Positions 1-12,711 are shown, numbered from the stretch's first letter. The stretch: 64,000 nucleotides of DNA from Coffea arabica (GCF_036785885.1 NC_092322.1:18498466-18562465), one strand, 5' to 3'. Program-made: numbers and translations. The notes: generated by a model not told the origin, from the sequence alone.

Positions 1-2999
1 TAAGTCGACCATCACGCCTTGCACTCGGGTAAGATCATCTTGTTCTTCTCTTAACAGTGAAAGCGTCTCCTTCCTGTGAGTATCCAAGAACTCAAGTCGC
101 TTCCTCAACTCTACTTCCTCGCGATCAATCTCCTTAAGCTTCAACATGTGTGTTGAGATCTTCTCCGCCTGTTGTTTCTCCTTACTCTGAGCGTCTCTAA
201 GATGTTGGGTGGCCGTAGAAAGCAACTCATCATATGATTCAGTTGGAATTTTATTTGAGAGAGAAGATTTCACTGCAACGTAACGAGCTGCATTTGCAAA
301 GAAAGCCTTTAAAAGGCCTTGCAAATTTGAGATATCCGTGGCATTGAAGCTTTGCATTTCCTCCATGATCTCATTGGCTTTCATTTCAAGAGCTGGCATG
401 CGCTCCAAGGCTGTTTGAGATATCATCACCCTCAAGTTATTCTACAACATTTGGATGTAGTCTCGACGGCATGTTGAGATCACATTTTGGGGGCAAAATT
501 CAGATACTCGAGGTGCCCTTGGCCAAGATGGTGGATCAAAAACTTTGAGTTTCCTTTTGGACGGTGGAGTCATATGCTCCGCCTTCTGTGCCATGATTTG
601 CTGAGTCACATTTTCATCATCTATTGCCTTTTTGGAATTCTCACTAGCACCCTTTTGTTGGGTAGAACCGACCACTTGTTTGGCCAAAAGTTCAAATGCA
701 GTAGGTCCCTCAACTGATACTTGGCTTGGTTCTCCATCATCAATGAAAATCAAGTCTTGATCATCCAACTGTAGGGAAAAATGTTGTGAGACAAAGCATG
801 AATATGAAATTAACAAGCAAATTTCAAATGCTAGATTAAAGAAGGCAAAGAGGGTCCTTACAATATTGGCACGGCTTATACCGGGCACGGATATATCTGG
901 AATGTCTTTAAAAAGTTCTTTAGGATCTAAACCAATGTCATCCAAGGGGAGAGTCATTACCTTGGACTTCTTGCGCTTCCAATGTTGGTCCGTACTGGTG
1001 GATTGCTCATCCTCCTCATTAAAAGGTTCGCTCCTCTTCTTCTCATGTGAATTGCAAGAATCGTGATCAACAGTTTCCACAATGTTTGAAGAAAGATGAA
1101 ATGAAGTACCCTTCGAAAATCCTTCATTAGGAGTAAGGTCTTCAGGGGAAATAGTCTTGTTGTTTGAACTCGTCAAAATCTCCTTCTCGCTTCTCATAGT
1201 CTTTTGCTTCATCTCAAGACTATTGCCAACCTTGGAAGCATTGTTCAGATTTGCAAGTTCCTTCCCTTTCGACTTCTTCTGCTCCCCATTTGATTGGACA
1301 CTCTTAATCAAAGCATCACGCCCTTTGAGAAGATGATCATCATGCACCATAGCCCACCATGTCCGAAAGCCCGAAGATGCGTGTTTGCTAGCATTCAAAG
1401 GATAGCTAGGAAAAAGTACCCTTGACTCTGTTTTACTGCGAATGGCAGTGCGCCAGAGTATTCGACTCAAGTCATAATTTGTGGAACGAACATCTGCCCC
1501 GAGTTCTTGGGGAGGAACTTGATAAAATCCGAATTGCCGCGCGAATCTGTATGAACTGTATGGCTCAACAAGGAAATCCCCTTCAGCATGCGAAACTAAG
1601 TAATTTGAACAGGCGCTTACAAAATAACTTAGTTCGAGATTCGCTAATTTGCCATTGTCAATAAAAAGTTCATTGCGGTTCTTCACAAGAGAAGTGTTTC
1701 CCCAAGTTGCTTTATCTCCCTGATGAATGAGGTCGCGAGCACTACTTTCATCAAAATATCGTGCACCACCCTCTCCAGAAAAGTTGGTCATTGTGGGTCC
1801 AGGCATGGTATTGGGAGTCGAATAATGGGTGGAGAAATAACTCGCTAATCAAGCATATACATAGTGCACCGGAAAAGCCGCGCGTGCACACCCTGGGGTA
1901 GTTGAGTTTGAAATTTTATCAAGCCCACGGTATATGTTTAGCAGGACAGGAACAGCAAGGCAAGTCTTACGACCGGCAGCCATCATACTAGCCATTTTAA
2001 AAGTAGATGGTCTAATATAATGGAGGTCCTCATCAGATAAAGCAAAGACACAGAGCCAGCAAGATATAAATGCTGCAAGATAGGTCTCTTCCCGCAAGTG
2101 AAGTTTAACTCCGATGGTGTCAAATACGCCATTGTCTTGACTTGAAAATTTGCGTGGTTGTCCAATTTCGCCATCCGGATTTTGGGTCGCTTGAGCACGA
2201 GATGCCCTCTTTATCCTTCTCTGCTTTGGCTTTGAGTACCTGCTTTTGCCTTTAAACCAGAATTTAATCCATTGGGCAGCAGAAACTCCAGCCTTGTTGG
2301 ATTCTCCATGTTGAAGATGATGTAAGGCTGCGAACAAATACTCACAACTTTGTGGAATATGCCTTAATTTCTTTTCATTTACTCCAGTCAACTCCTCCGC
2401 GCATGGAATTACCTCTTCATAGATACCCCCGATGATTGGAAGTCCTCCTAACTTGTGCAAGTCCCAAAGTGAGAGAGACAATTCCCCGACAGATGTATGC
2501 AAGGTATTAGTATCCGAATACCACGCCTCGCAGAATGCCCTAAGTACATGGGGATTCCTGTCATATGTGAAAAGTGAAGCATATAAGGCGTCAAACAAAT
2601 AATTTTCACGGAGCACTTGTTTGCTTCTGCCGAGGATATCCTCCAACCACTCCCAGTAATTCTCGATGTAACCAAATGCACCATTGAGTCTCAAGGAACG
2701 ACCCCAGTGTGCATCTCCGTCTATGATCCGCCTGCCAAGGGTCTGAAAGGGAGTTGTCCTTGGCTCCTTACTGTGAATAAGGGATCTCAGGGAGTGGACT
2801 TTCGTGCCGTCATCCTGAGAAAGTTCAAGTGACCAGTCTTCAATTCTGGGTACTGGTGAGAAGGCCACTTACCAGAGTAAGTTCCTTGTATGGGGGGATG
2901 CACCAATAATTTCGTTCCTTTGTCACCGGAGTCACCATCATTGTCAGCGATAAGGAGATACTTCTCGTTTGAAGATATGACTTCCTTGAATACCACCAT
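1..2999 (-). pseudogene. Plant mobile domain (PMD) protein, antisense additional ORF of a Tat-type Gypsy element; degenerate, runs off the left edge
   Basis: One minus-strand reading frame runs from about 2868 to the window edge. It is broken only by TGA at 1849-1851 and TAG at 442-444, both where a Trp codon (TGG) fits the context. An N-terminal piece starting at ATG 2997-2999 joins it after a one-base loss near 2862 (CCTTC, where CCTTTC would keep frame). The PMD part holds AFCEAWYSDTNTLHTSVGE and LHKLGGLPIIGGIYEE, typical of the PMD (aminotransferase-like) family. Past the TAG the frame continues as a Glu/Lys/Leu-rich coiled coil to base 1. PMD proteins include host MAIN/MAIL1 and copies carried by transposons. 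The downstream polypurine tract and LTR on the plus strand put this ORF antisense within the 3' part of a Gypsy element, where Tat-lineage elements are known to carry PMD-type extra ORFs. The lineage assignment is inference because pol is outside the window. Confidence 0.75.
769..861 (-). other. 93-bp GT-AG intron inside the PMD gene
   Basis: On the minus strand, donor ATT|GTAAGG and acceptor CCCTACAG|TTGG bracket a hydrophobic, Phe/Ser-rich stretch that interrupts an acidic region. Removing 93 bases keeps frame. The intron contains no stop, so an unspliced ORF is also possible. Survival of an antisense intron fits an ORF transcribed opposite to the genomic RNA of the retroelement, because it would not be spliced out during retrotransposition. 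Confidence 0.55.
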
Positions 3000-3124
3000 T
3001 GTATCAAGACTAACCTGCAACAAAAGCAAGGAAAAAAAGGAAAGTTTGGTTAAAATGACATGGTCGAAAACAGTAAAAGGCTTCTTGAATTTTGGGGAAT
3101 TTTCATTGAATTAGGTAATCGTGT

Positions 3125-3680
3125 CTCCTTCATGTACTCCTCAAGCCATAATAGGCTTTCGTGGGAGTTTACGGTTGCACCTTCTTCAAATTTTGGCTGC
3201 GCCATCTCCTTCATGTACTCCTCAAGCTATAATAGGCTTTCGTGGGAGTTTGCGGTTGCACCTTCTTCAAATTTTGGCTGCGCCATCTCCTTCATGTACT
3301 CCTCAAGCCATAATAGGCTTTCGTGGGAGTTTGCGGTTGCGCCTTCTTCAAATTTTGGCTGCGCCATCTCCTTCATGTACTCCTCAAGCCATAATAGGCT
3401 TTCGTGGGAGTTTGCGGTTGCGCCTTCTTCAAATTTTGGCTGCGCCATCTCCTTTGTACTCCTCAAGCCATAATATGGCTCTCGTGGGAGTTTGCGGTTG
3501 CGCCTTCTTCAAATTTTGGTCGCGCCATCTCCTTCACGTACTCCTCAAGCCATAATATGGCTCTCGTGGGAGTTTGCGGTTGCGCCTTCTTCAAATTTTG
3601 GTCGCGCCATCTCCTTCACGTACTCCTCAAGCCATAATATGGCTCTCGTGGGAGTTTGCGGTTGCGCCTTCTTCAAATTG
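3125..3680. repeat. 81-bp tandem array, about seven copies
   Basis: Units start at 3125, 3206, 3287, 3368, 3449, 3529 and 3611. The first four are exactly 81 bp apart; later spacings are 80 and 82 because of small indels. Each unit begins CTCCTTCATGTACTCC. Since 81 is divisible by 3, several frames stay open through the array and create spurious repetitive ORFs on both strands. It lies between the PMD gene and the 3' LTR, in the position of the hypervariable 3' untranslated region known to seed satellite repeats in Tat-type elements. Confidence 0.9.
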
Positions 3681-6199
3681 AGTGTCCACCATGCATGTTG
3701 TAACGAGGGATCCTTCCTTCGTGGCAAAAAAAAAAAAAAAAAAAGTGGCATTGACAAGAAATAAAAGCCATAAGGTATGTGAATTACCTTAGCTTTTTGA
3801 ACTCCAAGAGCTATGGTCCTAAAATTGTGGACACAATTGAAACGTCAATTTGCTCCAGTAAGAAGTGTCAATGTCAGCTGCAACTTGAAAAAAAAAATAT
3901 CCATCAAACAAACAAAATTTTGCCTTGCTGCGGAAAAAGTGACATTCAAAAGAAAGTCGTGATGCATGGCATGTGTGGTGAGCACTTCGTGTTCGCTACT
4001 AGTTAAATCAACATGGAATTATATTAAAATAAGAGGGGACCATGAACTTGACATGGTTCGGCATGTTGTGGTTTGAAAAAAAAAGGGAAAGATGTTTTGC
4101 ATGTACAACGACGTAGAAAGCTTGAGCAGTCTCGGGATTGAGACACTTATTAACCAAATAATGGCATGAAGTAACCATCTGGCAAGCGGCCTTACCTTAT
4201 GGTATTGGTGAAAACAATGTGAATATGCAGCAAGGTGGGTTTTATTATGTTCAAATTGACGGGTCCAGCAAGGTTTATCGCCTAAAGAAGAAAAAAAAAA
4301 AAACTTTGGACCTCCAGAAATTATGGATACAGGTGGCTATGCCATTGTAAAGTGATTCATTGGCCTGATTCGATAAACAACTAGAATGCAAGATCATACC
4401 GTGCAAATTTCGAGGATATTCAAGGTTCGGGAAAGACTTGAATCACAATAAAAACAAGAGCTTTCATACAATCCTATGATGAGTAAGGCCTTGTCCAACA
4501 GTGATCACCAAAGGAATTTGACAAAGTCATGTAACATGCAAGTAACTTAAGAATCTCTTCTCGGAATCACGGGCATTTAACACCAAGTTGTCAGGAGGAT
4601 TGAAATCGAGTTGTTACCTGCGTATGTTTGATTTGTTCCTTCTCTTCTTGGAATTCAAGGAGTTCAGCAGTAAAAGGTGCGCAAGAATCAAATTTGCAGC
4701 AGTGACATGCAATATGTCTATTGAGATAAAACGAAAATCTTAGATCCATTGATACCATGTGGTGAAAAACATAGCCCATTTAGCAAGCATCACGCGAGTG
4801 TTAATTAAAAAAAAAAACTTGAGATCAAGACTCAAAGAAGACTCGACGGTTACCTCGGTGATGTAAAGAATTTTTCTGGCTTGCTCTCTCCCCACAATGC
4901 TGCGGTTTGCTTAGCTGCGCTTGAAGCCGTAAGGGATCTTATTGGTTTCTTTTATAGAGCTCAAACCGTGCAATAAAAAAAAAAAGGAAATCAAAGCCCA
5001 CTCGGAAGTTGCAGGAATTGAGTATTACGACATTGGTTTCCAAAAGTCATTTAGTTGATAGTTTCCAGTTGTCCACAAGTTGATTTTAGCAGTTGTCGGT
5101 GTGCTTCCATGGTGCTTGATTGGATGTTCATTCTAGGCGGTGGACTTATTTTGATTGGTACATGGTCTTAGAAATAAGTAAAAGCCAGAAGAAAAGAAGT
5201 CACCTACCTTCTACGTCGTCCAACAATTGGTTTTGGCAATTGCTAATTCATTGCAAGTGCTCAATTTGGTACCTGCCGAATTGATGCATCATGATAAAAG
5301 AATGGAAATGATTGAAAGTAGTATGTTTCTAATTTCGATGGAATCAACCGCGAATCAAATGGAAAGTGGTCTCATGACTTCTAAAAAAAAAAATGAAGCC
5401 ACAGGCATTATGGTTCTATGTCCAAATCAACTTGGTTCAGTTGCGGAGGCCGACTATAGCAGCGTCCTGGACCTGAATTTGGAAGCTATTAACTTTAAAC
5501 AACTATTGTGAGGAGAATTGAGAAGTTCCCGATTCAATTTGGGGAGCTTGCTATATCCGGCATTAAGTGTCAATGTTTGATGTGGTTCCTAATCTTTGCA
5601 TCTTGTTTCGGTTGTCTAAGGTGTAAGCTCCATGATAATTATTGAATGGGAAGTTTCCACCGAATGATTTGGTGGCCATGTCTAATTGTTGTAGACGTCT
5701 AAGCGGTGCCGGTCGTAGGAAAATTTCCAAGTGCAACAGAAGCAGTGATACCCAATCGGATGTTTCCATCTTTTGCTTCAACATATTGCCGAATGTCATA
5801 AGCAATTACGTGATTTTGGGAAAGTAGAGCAATTCATGATTGATTGAGCAATTTTCTATAAACTGGATGACCAGTTTCACGCAGCCTTGGGAGATATAAA
5901 GTTCAATGGGCCATATTTTGGGCGATGGAATTGGTTTTGACAATTCCCAAGTGCAGGTCCGAGGCTAATTGCAATTGAAGCAGCAAATTCATTGTGATTG
6001 TATAGGGAATGATCCTATGTATTGCACCTCGCCATAGACCTCATATGACACATGGACCGTAGGGACTTTTGATCATAAATATGATCTTAAATTGCATGTA
6101 TTCATCCCAGCTCAAATTGGCAAATGAATTGGCTTCCTTTTATTAAAAAAAAAAAAAATCAATTACTTCAAGTCTCAATTACAATCCTTGACAAGCAAG
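3681..6199 (+). other. Non-coding 3' untranslated region of the Gypsy element
   Basis: Many A-runs and no credible gene. The longest open frame (about 94 codons near 5227) resembles nothing I recognise. On the minus strand the right-hand part could hold the promoter and leader of the PMD gene; a plausible acceptor TTTGTTGCAG on that strand lies just before the PMD start. Confidence 0.5.
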
Positions 6200-6226
6200 C
6201 TTCAATTGAGTCTTGAAGTGGGGGCA
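6200..6226 (+). promoter_or_regulatory. Polypurine tract with preceding stem-loop
   Basis: GTGGGGGCA at 6218-6226 lies two bases before the LTR start and is the primer site for plus-strand DNA synthesis. It is directly preceded by a 6-bp stem, CTTCAA (6200-6205) pairing with TTGAAG (6213-6218), with a 7-base loop. Confidence 0.65.
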
Positions 6227-6228
6227 TT

Positions 6229-6956
6229 TGTAGACAAAGAAAATTTATTTAGTTTATTTAGTCAAGATTAAATAAATTGAGTTGATCTTGATTAAATTAA
6301 ATTAAATTTGATAGAAGTCCATTATGTTTTGGACCGGCAAATTGGGCCAATATTATATGGGTTATTAAATCAAATTAAATCCATAATGTCCGCTTAAGTT
6401 GGAGTGAATTAATTGATTTATTAATTCACAATGGACTATATGGGTTGGCCCATTATTTAAGCCCAACTTAAATGGATTTCTTGAGTAACAAGCGATCCAA
6501 AATGCAGGAAGATTCTGAGGGTTTTCTTGAAGACTTAGCCTACATATTTTGGCTATAAATAGAGGTCTTCCCCCAAGGCAGAAAGAAGAAAAATTCCTAA
6601 CATTCGGAGAAACTCTGTCAAATTCCCTCAAGAGCTTTCTTCCTCAAATCCAAGTCCAAGTCAAGTCAAACAAATCCTCCTGCTGTCGGTGTTGGAGACT
6701 CGAAGTTCCAAGTGTTTGACGCCATCATCAAATCAATCGTTTTCTACGCCGAAATTGTAGGAAACACCCTTTCGATTGGAGAACAAGTCTTTTCGGCCCT
6801 TCAATTGAAGCTATTCGAAGAAAAGAATCAGGGGATTAATTTCTTTGATTCAAGAATTTTCAGAGATTGTAACCCGCTTATTATTTGATTTAATCAATTT
6901 GATATTTGTGCAAGTTTTCTTGTCTTTTATTTCAGGCAACAAAATTTGTGCTTACA
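6229..6956 (+). mobile_element. 3' LTR of the Tat-like Gypsy retrotransposon
   Basis: Starts TGTAGACAAAG straight after a polypurine tract and ends GTGCTTACA, so it has the TG...CA ends of an LTR; length 728 bp. It contains a TATA box. The 5' LTR lies outside the window, so neither LTR identity nor a target duplication can be checked; the bases after the end are CCCTT. The right boundary is less certain than the left. Confidence 0.65.
6554..6562 (+). promoter_or_regulatory. TATA box of the LTR promoter
   Basis: TATAAATAG sits 325 bp into the LTR and is followed by a purine-rich leader, as expected for the U3/R boundary of a plant LTR. Confidence 0.6.
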
Positions 6957-7236
6957 CCCTTCTCTTTCCTTACCTCTTAAATCCCATCCCTTCCCTCCTA
7001 GAACTTTGTTTAAAAAAAAAACCATATAGAGCAAAATACTGTTTGCAATAGAAACAAGATAAGATTTTAGAAAAATTATATGGTGCATATGACAATATCA
7101 TTTTTGCTTTAACGCGCATTTAGAAGAGATTCTCAGTCAAAAGTATGTTTAAGCTATTTTTTGCACTTTTCATGCACAAACACGAAACGCAAAACCCACA
7201 AAAACTCTCAAATCTGGCACGACTAGAATTTAATTA

Positions 7237-7792
7237 AGTTGGATTCAGATGCGAAACAAACAACTATTAAAATCAAGTATATAATAAGTTGATGACAAAC
7301 AAGCAATAAATATGAAATAAACAACAAGAAGATTTAACATGGTTCAACTACCCACATCTGCAATGAGAAACCTGTTGAATAAATCTATATAAGAATATAA
7401 CTTGAATCCAAATCTAACTCTTACATAACTTCTCACACCTCCCAAGAACACTCTCTCGCTCCATATGTACAAGGTTACATGTTACCCTTTATATGCCACT
7501 TTGTAATATGCCAACCCTATCTATTCATAAGCCATGTTACTTGGCCAACATCCAAATAATAACAGAAAATAATGGTTAATTTCTAAACTTATACAAAATA
7601 GGAAATAATTTTCAATTTCTAAACTCATACAAATAGGAAATTTCTTGGTTACTATTTCAAGTAACTAAAATGATAAGGGAACTAGTTATTTCCATACAAA
7701 ATAAAGAACCTACCCAAAAGAAATTAAACTAATTTCTTAAAAATTTCCTCCTAGGATATTTTTTTTTAGTTACTATTTGCGTTTAACTATCA
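7237..7792 (-). repeat. 3' LTR of the Copia remnant
   Basis: Aligns along its whole length with 8426-8980. Shared landmarks include CTCTCTCGCTCC/CTCTCTCACTCC, TACAAGGTTACAT and the terminal TTTAACTATCA. Divergence is heavy, with small indels. Confidence 0.65.
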
Positions 7793-7989
7793 AATAATAT
7801 GGTACCGAACTGCACATTCAAATCAATACAGTTTTGACACCAAATTGATTTAATCGACAAATAAATATATGTAGTTACCTCGAGTTCAACTTTTAGTTGA
7901 ATCACAAGAAGGTTCCTTAATTCATTATCTATTTTTTGCAGAATTTCTTCTCATCACCACTTGTAATTTGGAATCTTCTTCTCTATTTG

Positions 7990-8220
7990 TAATCATTAAG
8001 ACAACCAAATGCTAAAATCACCATATTTCTTCCTATTCTCAAGGCTGTCTCATCATGTGTGATTTTCAAAATTCCACCTATAATGTAAAACTCATAGCCA
8101 TCAAATTCTTCTAGTGCATGGAAGTTAGATTCTTTCATTCCTTTAGGACATGTGCTACATCATCCAAATAACAAATATCACTAAAATTTAAAATCCACTC
8201 GAATGAAGTATCAATCATTG
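7990..8220 (-). pseudogene. Copia polyprotein fragment, GAG-pre-integrase region
   Basis: Minus-strand translation gives EWILNF, then YLDDVAHVLKE*KNLTSMH, then, after a frame change, GYEFYIIGGILKIT. This follows the order of Copia polyproteins around the protease/GAG-pre-integrase boundary (WILDSG, then a DVxHVP..KNL block, then a GGxLKV block). In-frame stops and frame changes make it non-functional. No reverse transcriptase or integrase core is present. Confidence 0.5.
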
Positions 8221-8425
8221 GAGTTGTGAAAGTGTCTCCATTGATTCACGTTCAAAATCGACATTGAACTTCACCTTTTTCTTGATCCTTGAATTACCTA
8301 CCTAAATTCACTTATTTGAGGCAAGGATGTCACCAATTATATTATTAAATTGGTAATGGCCACCAACTCATTTGATCTCAGTAGTGAACTACGAACCAAC
8401 CACGAACCTCACTTTGATACCAGTT

Positions 8426-8980
8426 TGTTAGGATTCAAATGCGAAATAAACAACGATTAAGACATCAAATACACAATAATTTAATGACATACAAGCCACA
8501 AACATGAAAATAAACAACATAAAAGATTTAATGTGATCTGACTTCATCATTTAACTTACATCTACGAAAAGAGACCCGTTTTTTGTGAGAGAATAAACCT
8601 ATACAAGACTACAATTTGAATCCAAAACCAACCTTTATATAATTTTTTCCACCTTCCAAGAATCCTCTCTCTCACTCCATGTACAAGGTTACATATCACA
8701 AGGTTACATGTCACTTCTGTGGGCCACTTTATGACATGCCAACTCCCACCTATATATTAGCCACATTAATTGGCCAACACCTAAGTAATAACAGGAAATA
8801 ACTAGTAATTCCTAACTAATTTGGAAATAATTTCTAATTCCTAAACTTATATAAATGAGAAATTTCTTGACTACTATTTCAAGTAACTAAAATAATGAGG
8901 AAATTAGTTATTTCTATATAAAATAAGGAACATTTCTAAAAGAAATTAAGCCAATTTCCAAATAGATGATTTAACTATCA
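8426..8980 (-). repeat. 5' LTR of the Copia remnant
   Basis: The better preserved LTR copy: on the plus strand it begins TGTTAGGATTC and ends TTTAACTATCA. The primer-binding site lies just to its left, which fixes the element on the minus strand. Confidence 0.65.
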
Positions 8981-10769
8981 AGATCTACACTCCAACGACT
9001 AGGTATTTTAACGATGCAATTCCTCATTCTTATTCTTTACAACCACTAGTGGAACTAAGAACTAAGCCTTTTTTTTTTGTTGGGGAGGGGGGAACTATAA
9101 AATTGTATACTTCAAAGGAGTTGTATTGCAATTTTTGCAAAAAGCTTATGGGGAGAAGCTAATTTGGTCCAAGGTATAAGTGAAAATATTAACTATTTTA
9201 ATTGGATATAAAAGAATTTCTACAATTTTGGAGGGGCAAGATCTAAATTTTACAAGGATATATACGAAAATTTCAAATTTTTTGAAGGTATATAAAAGAA
9301 TTTATAAAATATTAGGGGCTAGCTGCCCCTCTCTCCCCCCCCCCCCCCAAACCAACCCCAAACTTCCGCCAGCACTATATCAATTGATTACAAATGTTTG
9401 AATTCACCTTAACTTTTCTCATGTATGATATGGAGTTTGTTCGTGCATTCTCTTATCTATGTACACCTATTTGAAGTCCAAAGATACATCGAAGAATGTT
9501 TAGAGAGAAATTAAGACTTTTCCAATAATGGTATTATTATTTTGGATCATACTTTTGCCCCTTATGCTGAAGTTTAATTTTAAAAGATTGATATTACTAG
9601 GTCTTTAATAGACGTTTTGGCACTTTTTTTGGTTCAACTTTTAACTCCTAGATTTCATTAAATTACATAGAAATTGAGCAGTATGATGTCAATGGGAAAT
9701 ATTTCGGGTAGGTTATTTGCACTGTGTTTGGATTTTTTTAATATAGTTTCTAATCGCAATGATACCTGAGTTTCTCATAAGCTCCAATGTATTCTATAAT
9801 GAGTAAAATTCCATAGATATATTGAATTGTTTTCTGGATTAATAGGATAACTTATCATTTTTCCAACCATCTTTTAGTGCAACGTTCAGATCCTTTGATA
9901 TGAAAGGCTTGAGGTTTAAATTCATCTACATATTGAAATCAATTATAAGGATATTGGTGTGTCATGAATTGGATGCAATGTTGAAGATATCTGAAATGCC
10001 CAGGTGTTCGTTAACAAGCGGCTGACTAGATTGGCAATGTTCATTTTCAGCCAATTACATGTCTTTTGGCAGATTCTTGGGTTAATAAATTACATCAAGA
10101 AAGATTATTGTTTAACAAAATGAGATGTTTCCAAATTTTTTCGTGAATAAATGTGCAATATTTACCACATATATAAGTGAGCAGGCTTCATACAATAGTA
10201 TGGATTTCATTGCTACGTGCATGCAACGTGCCAAAATTTTTATATATAAAAAAAAAGAATAAGAATAAAACCCTGAAAATTGAAGTGAGCCCATTTAGAT
10301 TGCAAATTTTTGAAGTTTTTGTGAAAAAATCTACTGTACCAATGGGATGTATGTGAGTTAAAAGGGCGATTGAAAAATGTATTGAATGAATTTTTCTAAG
10401 AAAATCGCAATCCAAAGAAGGCTAAAATTAATTTATTTGGTGGATCAGGTGCCTAAAAAATTAATTTTTTTTTCTATTTTGTTTTCTTGCTGGTTGTTAA
10501 TTAAATTGCAGGTGAACAAATAAAGGAGAAGTTGATCTATATATTATCCATGCGTAAATAAGTTTGATTGGGTTAGGGAACATCAACTGTTTGAACTTGA
10601 GGATGTTTAAACATATGTGCTAAATTGCTAAGATTTGACTGATGCTGAATCATTTGGCAAGCAGTTTAGTGCAGGTTTTTCAGTTGAGACGAGTCTCGGA
10701 ATCTATTGCCTGGCATATTTGTCAAATTGGTCGGACAAGTTATTGTTCTCTGTGTTTTCTCATGATATT
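8981..10769. other. Intergenic DNA without a gene
   Basis: AT-rich. Contains a pyrimidine stretch with a long C-run near 9340 and, around 10300-10405, a worn stretch resembling the MITE-like element at 14789-14963 (shared pieces such as GATGTATGTGAG). No coding signal that I can support. Confidence 0.5.
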
Positions 10770-12711
10770 TGATAAGTGCATATTTTACATGTTTTTGTTG
10801 TGTTTTATTAATTAGTTTTGGTGTGTTTTAATTACTTTTATAGGTAATTAACTAAATTTCTAGTGAAAATATACATTTTGTGGCTTAAGTGGTAAAAATT
10901 GCATTTCTATAGATTTTAATAGTGAAAATTTTATGTTTTTGTAGGTTTAATGATTCAATCATCAAATAGAGTGAATTAAGAACATAGTTGGATAATTATT
11001 GATGATTTGAAATAGTTTAAAGAAGACATGAAGTGCCAAGACGAAATGCAAGTAAGAACAAAAGAAAGGAAGTTTCACAGATTTGACACCTTATGGTATT
11101 TCGACTATATCTTGAGTTACAGTAATCGGATTGAGATGATTCTCCCACCATTTTGAAACTAGGAGATATATTTACATTTCATATGGGACATCAAACTCCA
11201 ATTTAGTTGTTTTCCTAGTCAAAAAGTCGAAATACAGAAATGCAATTTCATTGTCGAAAGCTGAAACAGAGTTTTGATTAGTTGAGAGTATTTTGATCAT
11301 TTCTTAGTTCACAGAGCTCCAAATTGGATGTTTCTTGATACATTGGAAAGCTAAATCAAAGGATACAACTTTTATGTTTTACACAAGAGCTATTTCAACC
11401 TCTATCATTGAGAAAATATCAGTTGAAATTGGACCAAAAATAGAGTAAGGATGAATTCTATCCAGAAAATGCAAACCTGCGAAGCAATACATGGGGTGCA
11501 ATACACAACTCAGGGTCGCGTTTTCAAGGTTGCGTATTCATCATTTTCAATTGCAACTTGTTCTTTGTTCACAGAACTTTCTAACTCAATTCTAACAAGC
11601 AAATTCGGCTGTATATGACCAAGAAAAGTGTGGAAATTTGGAGAACAACTCTTGATAAGTTCAAAAGCCAACTTTGCCAACCAAAAAACAACTCACCTTG
11701 AACTTGAATTCTCTGTAAATAGCAGCATTTGGGAAACATTTTCACAACTTTGGAAGGTTAGAAAAACTCCAAAAAAATGTGTAGTCTTTGCTAGTTTTTC
11801 TTAATTTATTAGTATAACATAATTAGAGTAGTTTATCCTTCTTGTAGTTGTAGTTAGATTTGGATGAAAATTGGAAGAACAAAGATAGAGAGTTAGAGCT
11901 CATGTAACAAGGGTGACTTCTCTCCTAGTACTTTCTCTTTTGTATTTGATTTCATGTTTAGCTATAATACAAGTTTGGTGTTTGTTTCCATGTTTAGTTA
12001 AAGTTTATGCCTAGAGTTATAGATGAACTTTGAACTTTCTATATCTTGTTAGTGATGTTTACTTGGTTATTTGATGATATTATTTTGAGCAAGTTATTTA
12101 TTACTTGTGTTTATCTAATCACAATTAATCGGTCATTAATTGTGATAATCTTAAAGTGTTAAGTTTGCAATGAGAATTGGAATTTAATACTAGTTCGAGG
12201 AAGTAATAAACCTAGAGAGTATACTCACGAGAGGAGAGGTGCACTTATGTAGTTTTAGTGACTTGTTTCATGTAATTTTATAGAAAAAATGAACTTGTAG
12301 TTAATTTCATAACCACGAGAGTGGATATGATTTAACTACAAGTAAGTTGATTCACTACGAAAGTAGGTTTCATATACATTAGAAAATCATGTCATAACTA
12401 ATCAAGATAATAGTATTCACTTAACTAATAACTTTACTTGCAAGAGTAGTAAGGAATTTCATATATTTAGGAGTTTTCTATTGTTATTTTTATTACTTTT
12501 ATCTCATGTTAATAGTGTCGATTCAATTTCTTACATATGTCATAGTCAAAATAATAAAGGAATTCAAAAATCACCGGTAATTGAAAATCTTCCTTCTAAA
12601 ATCGACACCTAATATCCCCTATGCTCAATAAACAACTCATATACTTGCGCAAAATTGTGCGTGGGATATTTAAGATTTTATAAATGTAAAATTTGATATG
12701 AATGAGCTAAT

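Larger units (their letters stand above)
7237..8980 (-). mobile_element. Decayed, internally deleted Copia-type LTR retrotransposon
   Basis: Two diverged direct repeats of about 555 bp (7237-7792 and 8426-8980) flank only about 630 bp. Read on the minus strand each LTR starts TGATAGTTAAA; the better preserved copy ends GAATCCTAACA. Next to it, CTTTGATACCAG at 8412-8423 is the reverse of a worn initiator-Met primer site (TGGTATCAAAG). The interior keeps a Copia coding fragment. No matching target duplication was seen, which fits an old insertion. Confidence 0.65.

Noticed and set aside
3125..3680. Regular repeats considered as a CRISPR array
   Set aside because: Units are contiguous with no unique spacers, and the context is a plant retroelement.
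3060..3764. Overlapping ORFs of 77-144 codons on both strands with repeated 27-residue units
   Set aside because: They are by-products of the 81-bp tandem repeat, whose length is a multiple of three; open frames exist on both strands and lack a domain or consistent start.
5227..5511. 94-codon ORF in the Gypsy 3' region
   Set aside because: No recognised motif, and it sits in non-coding DNA with many A-runs; length is not remarkable.
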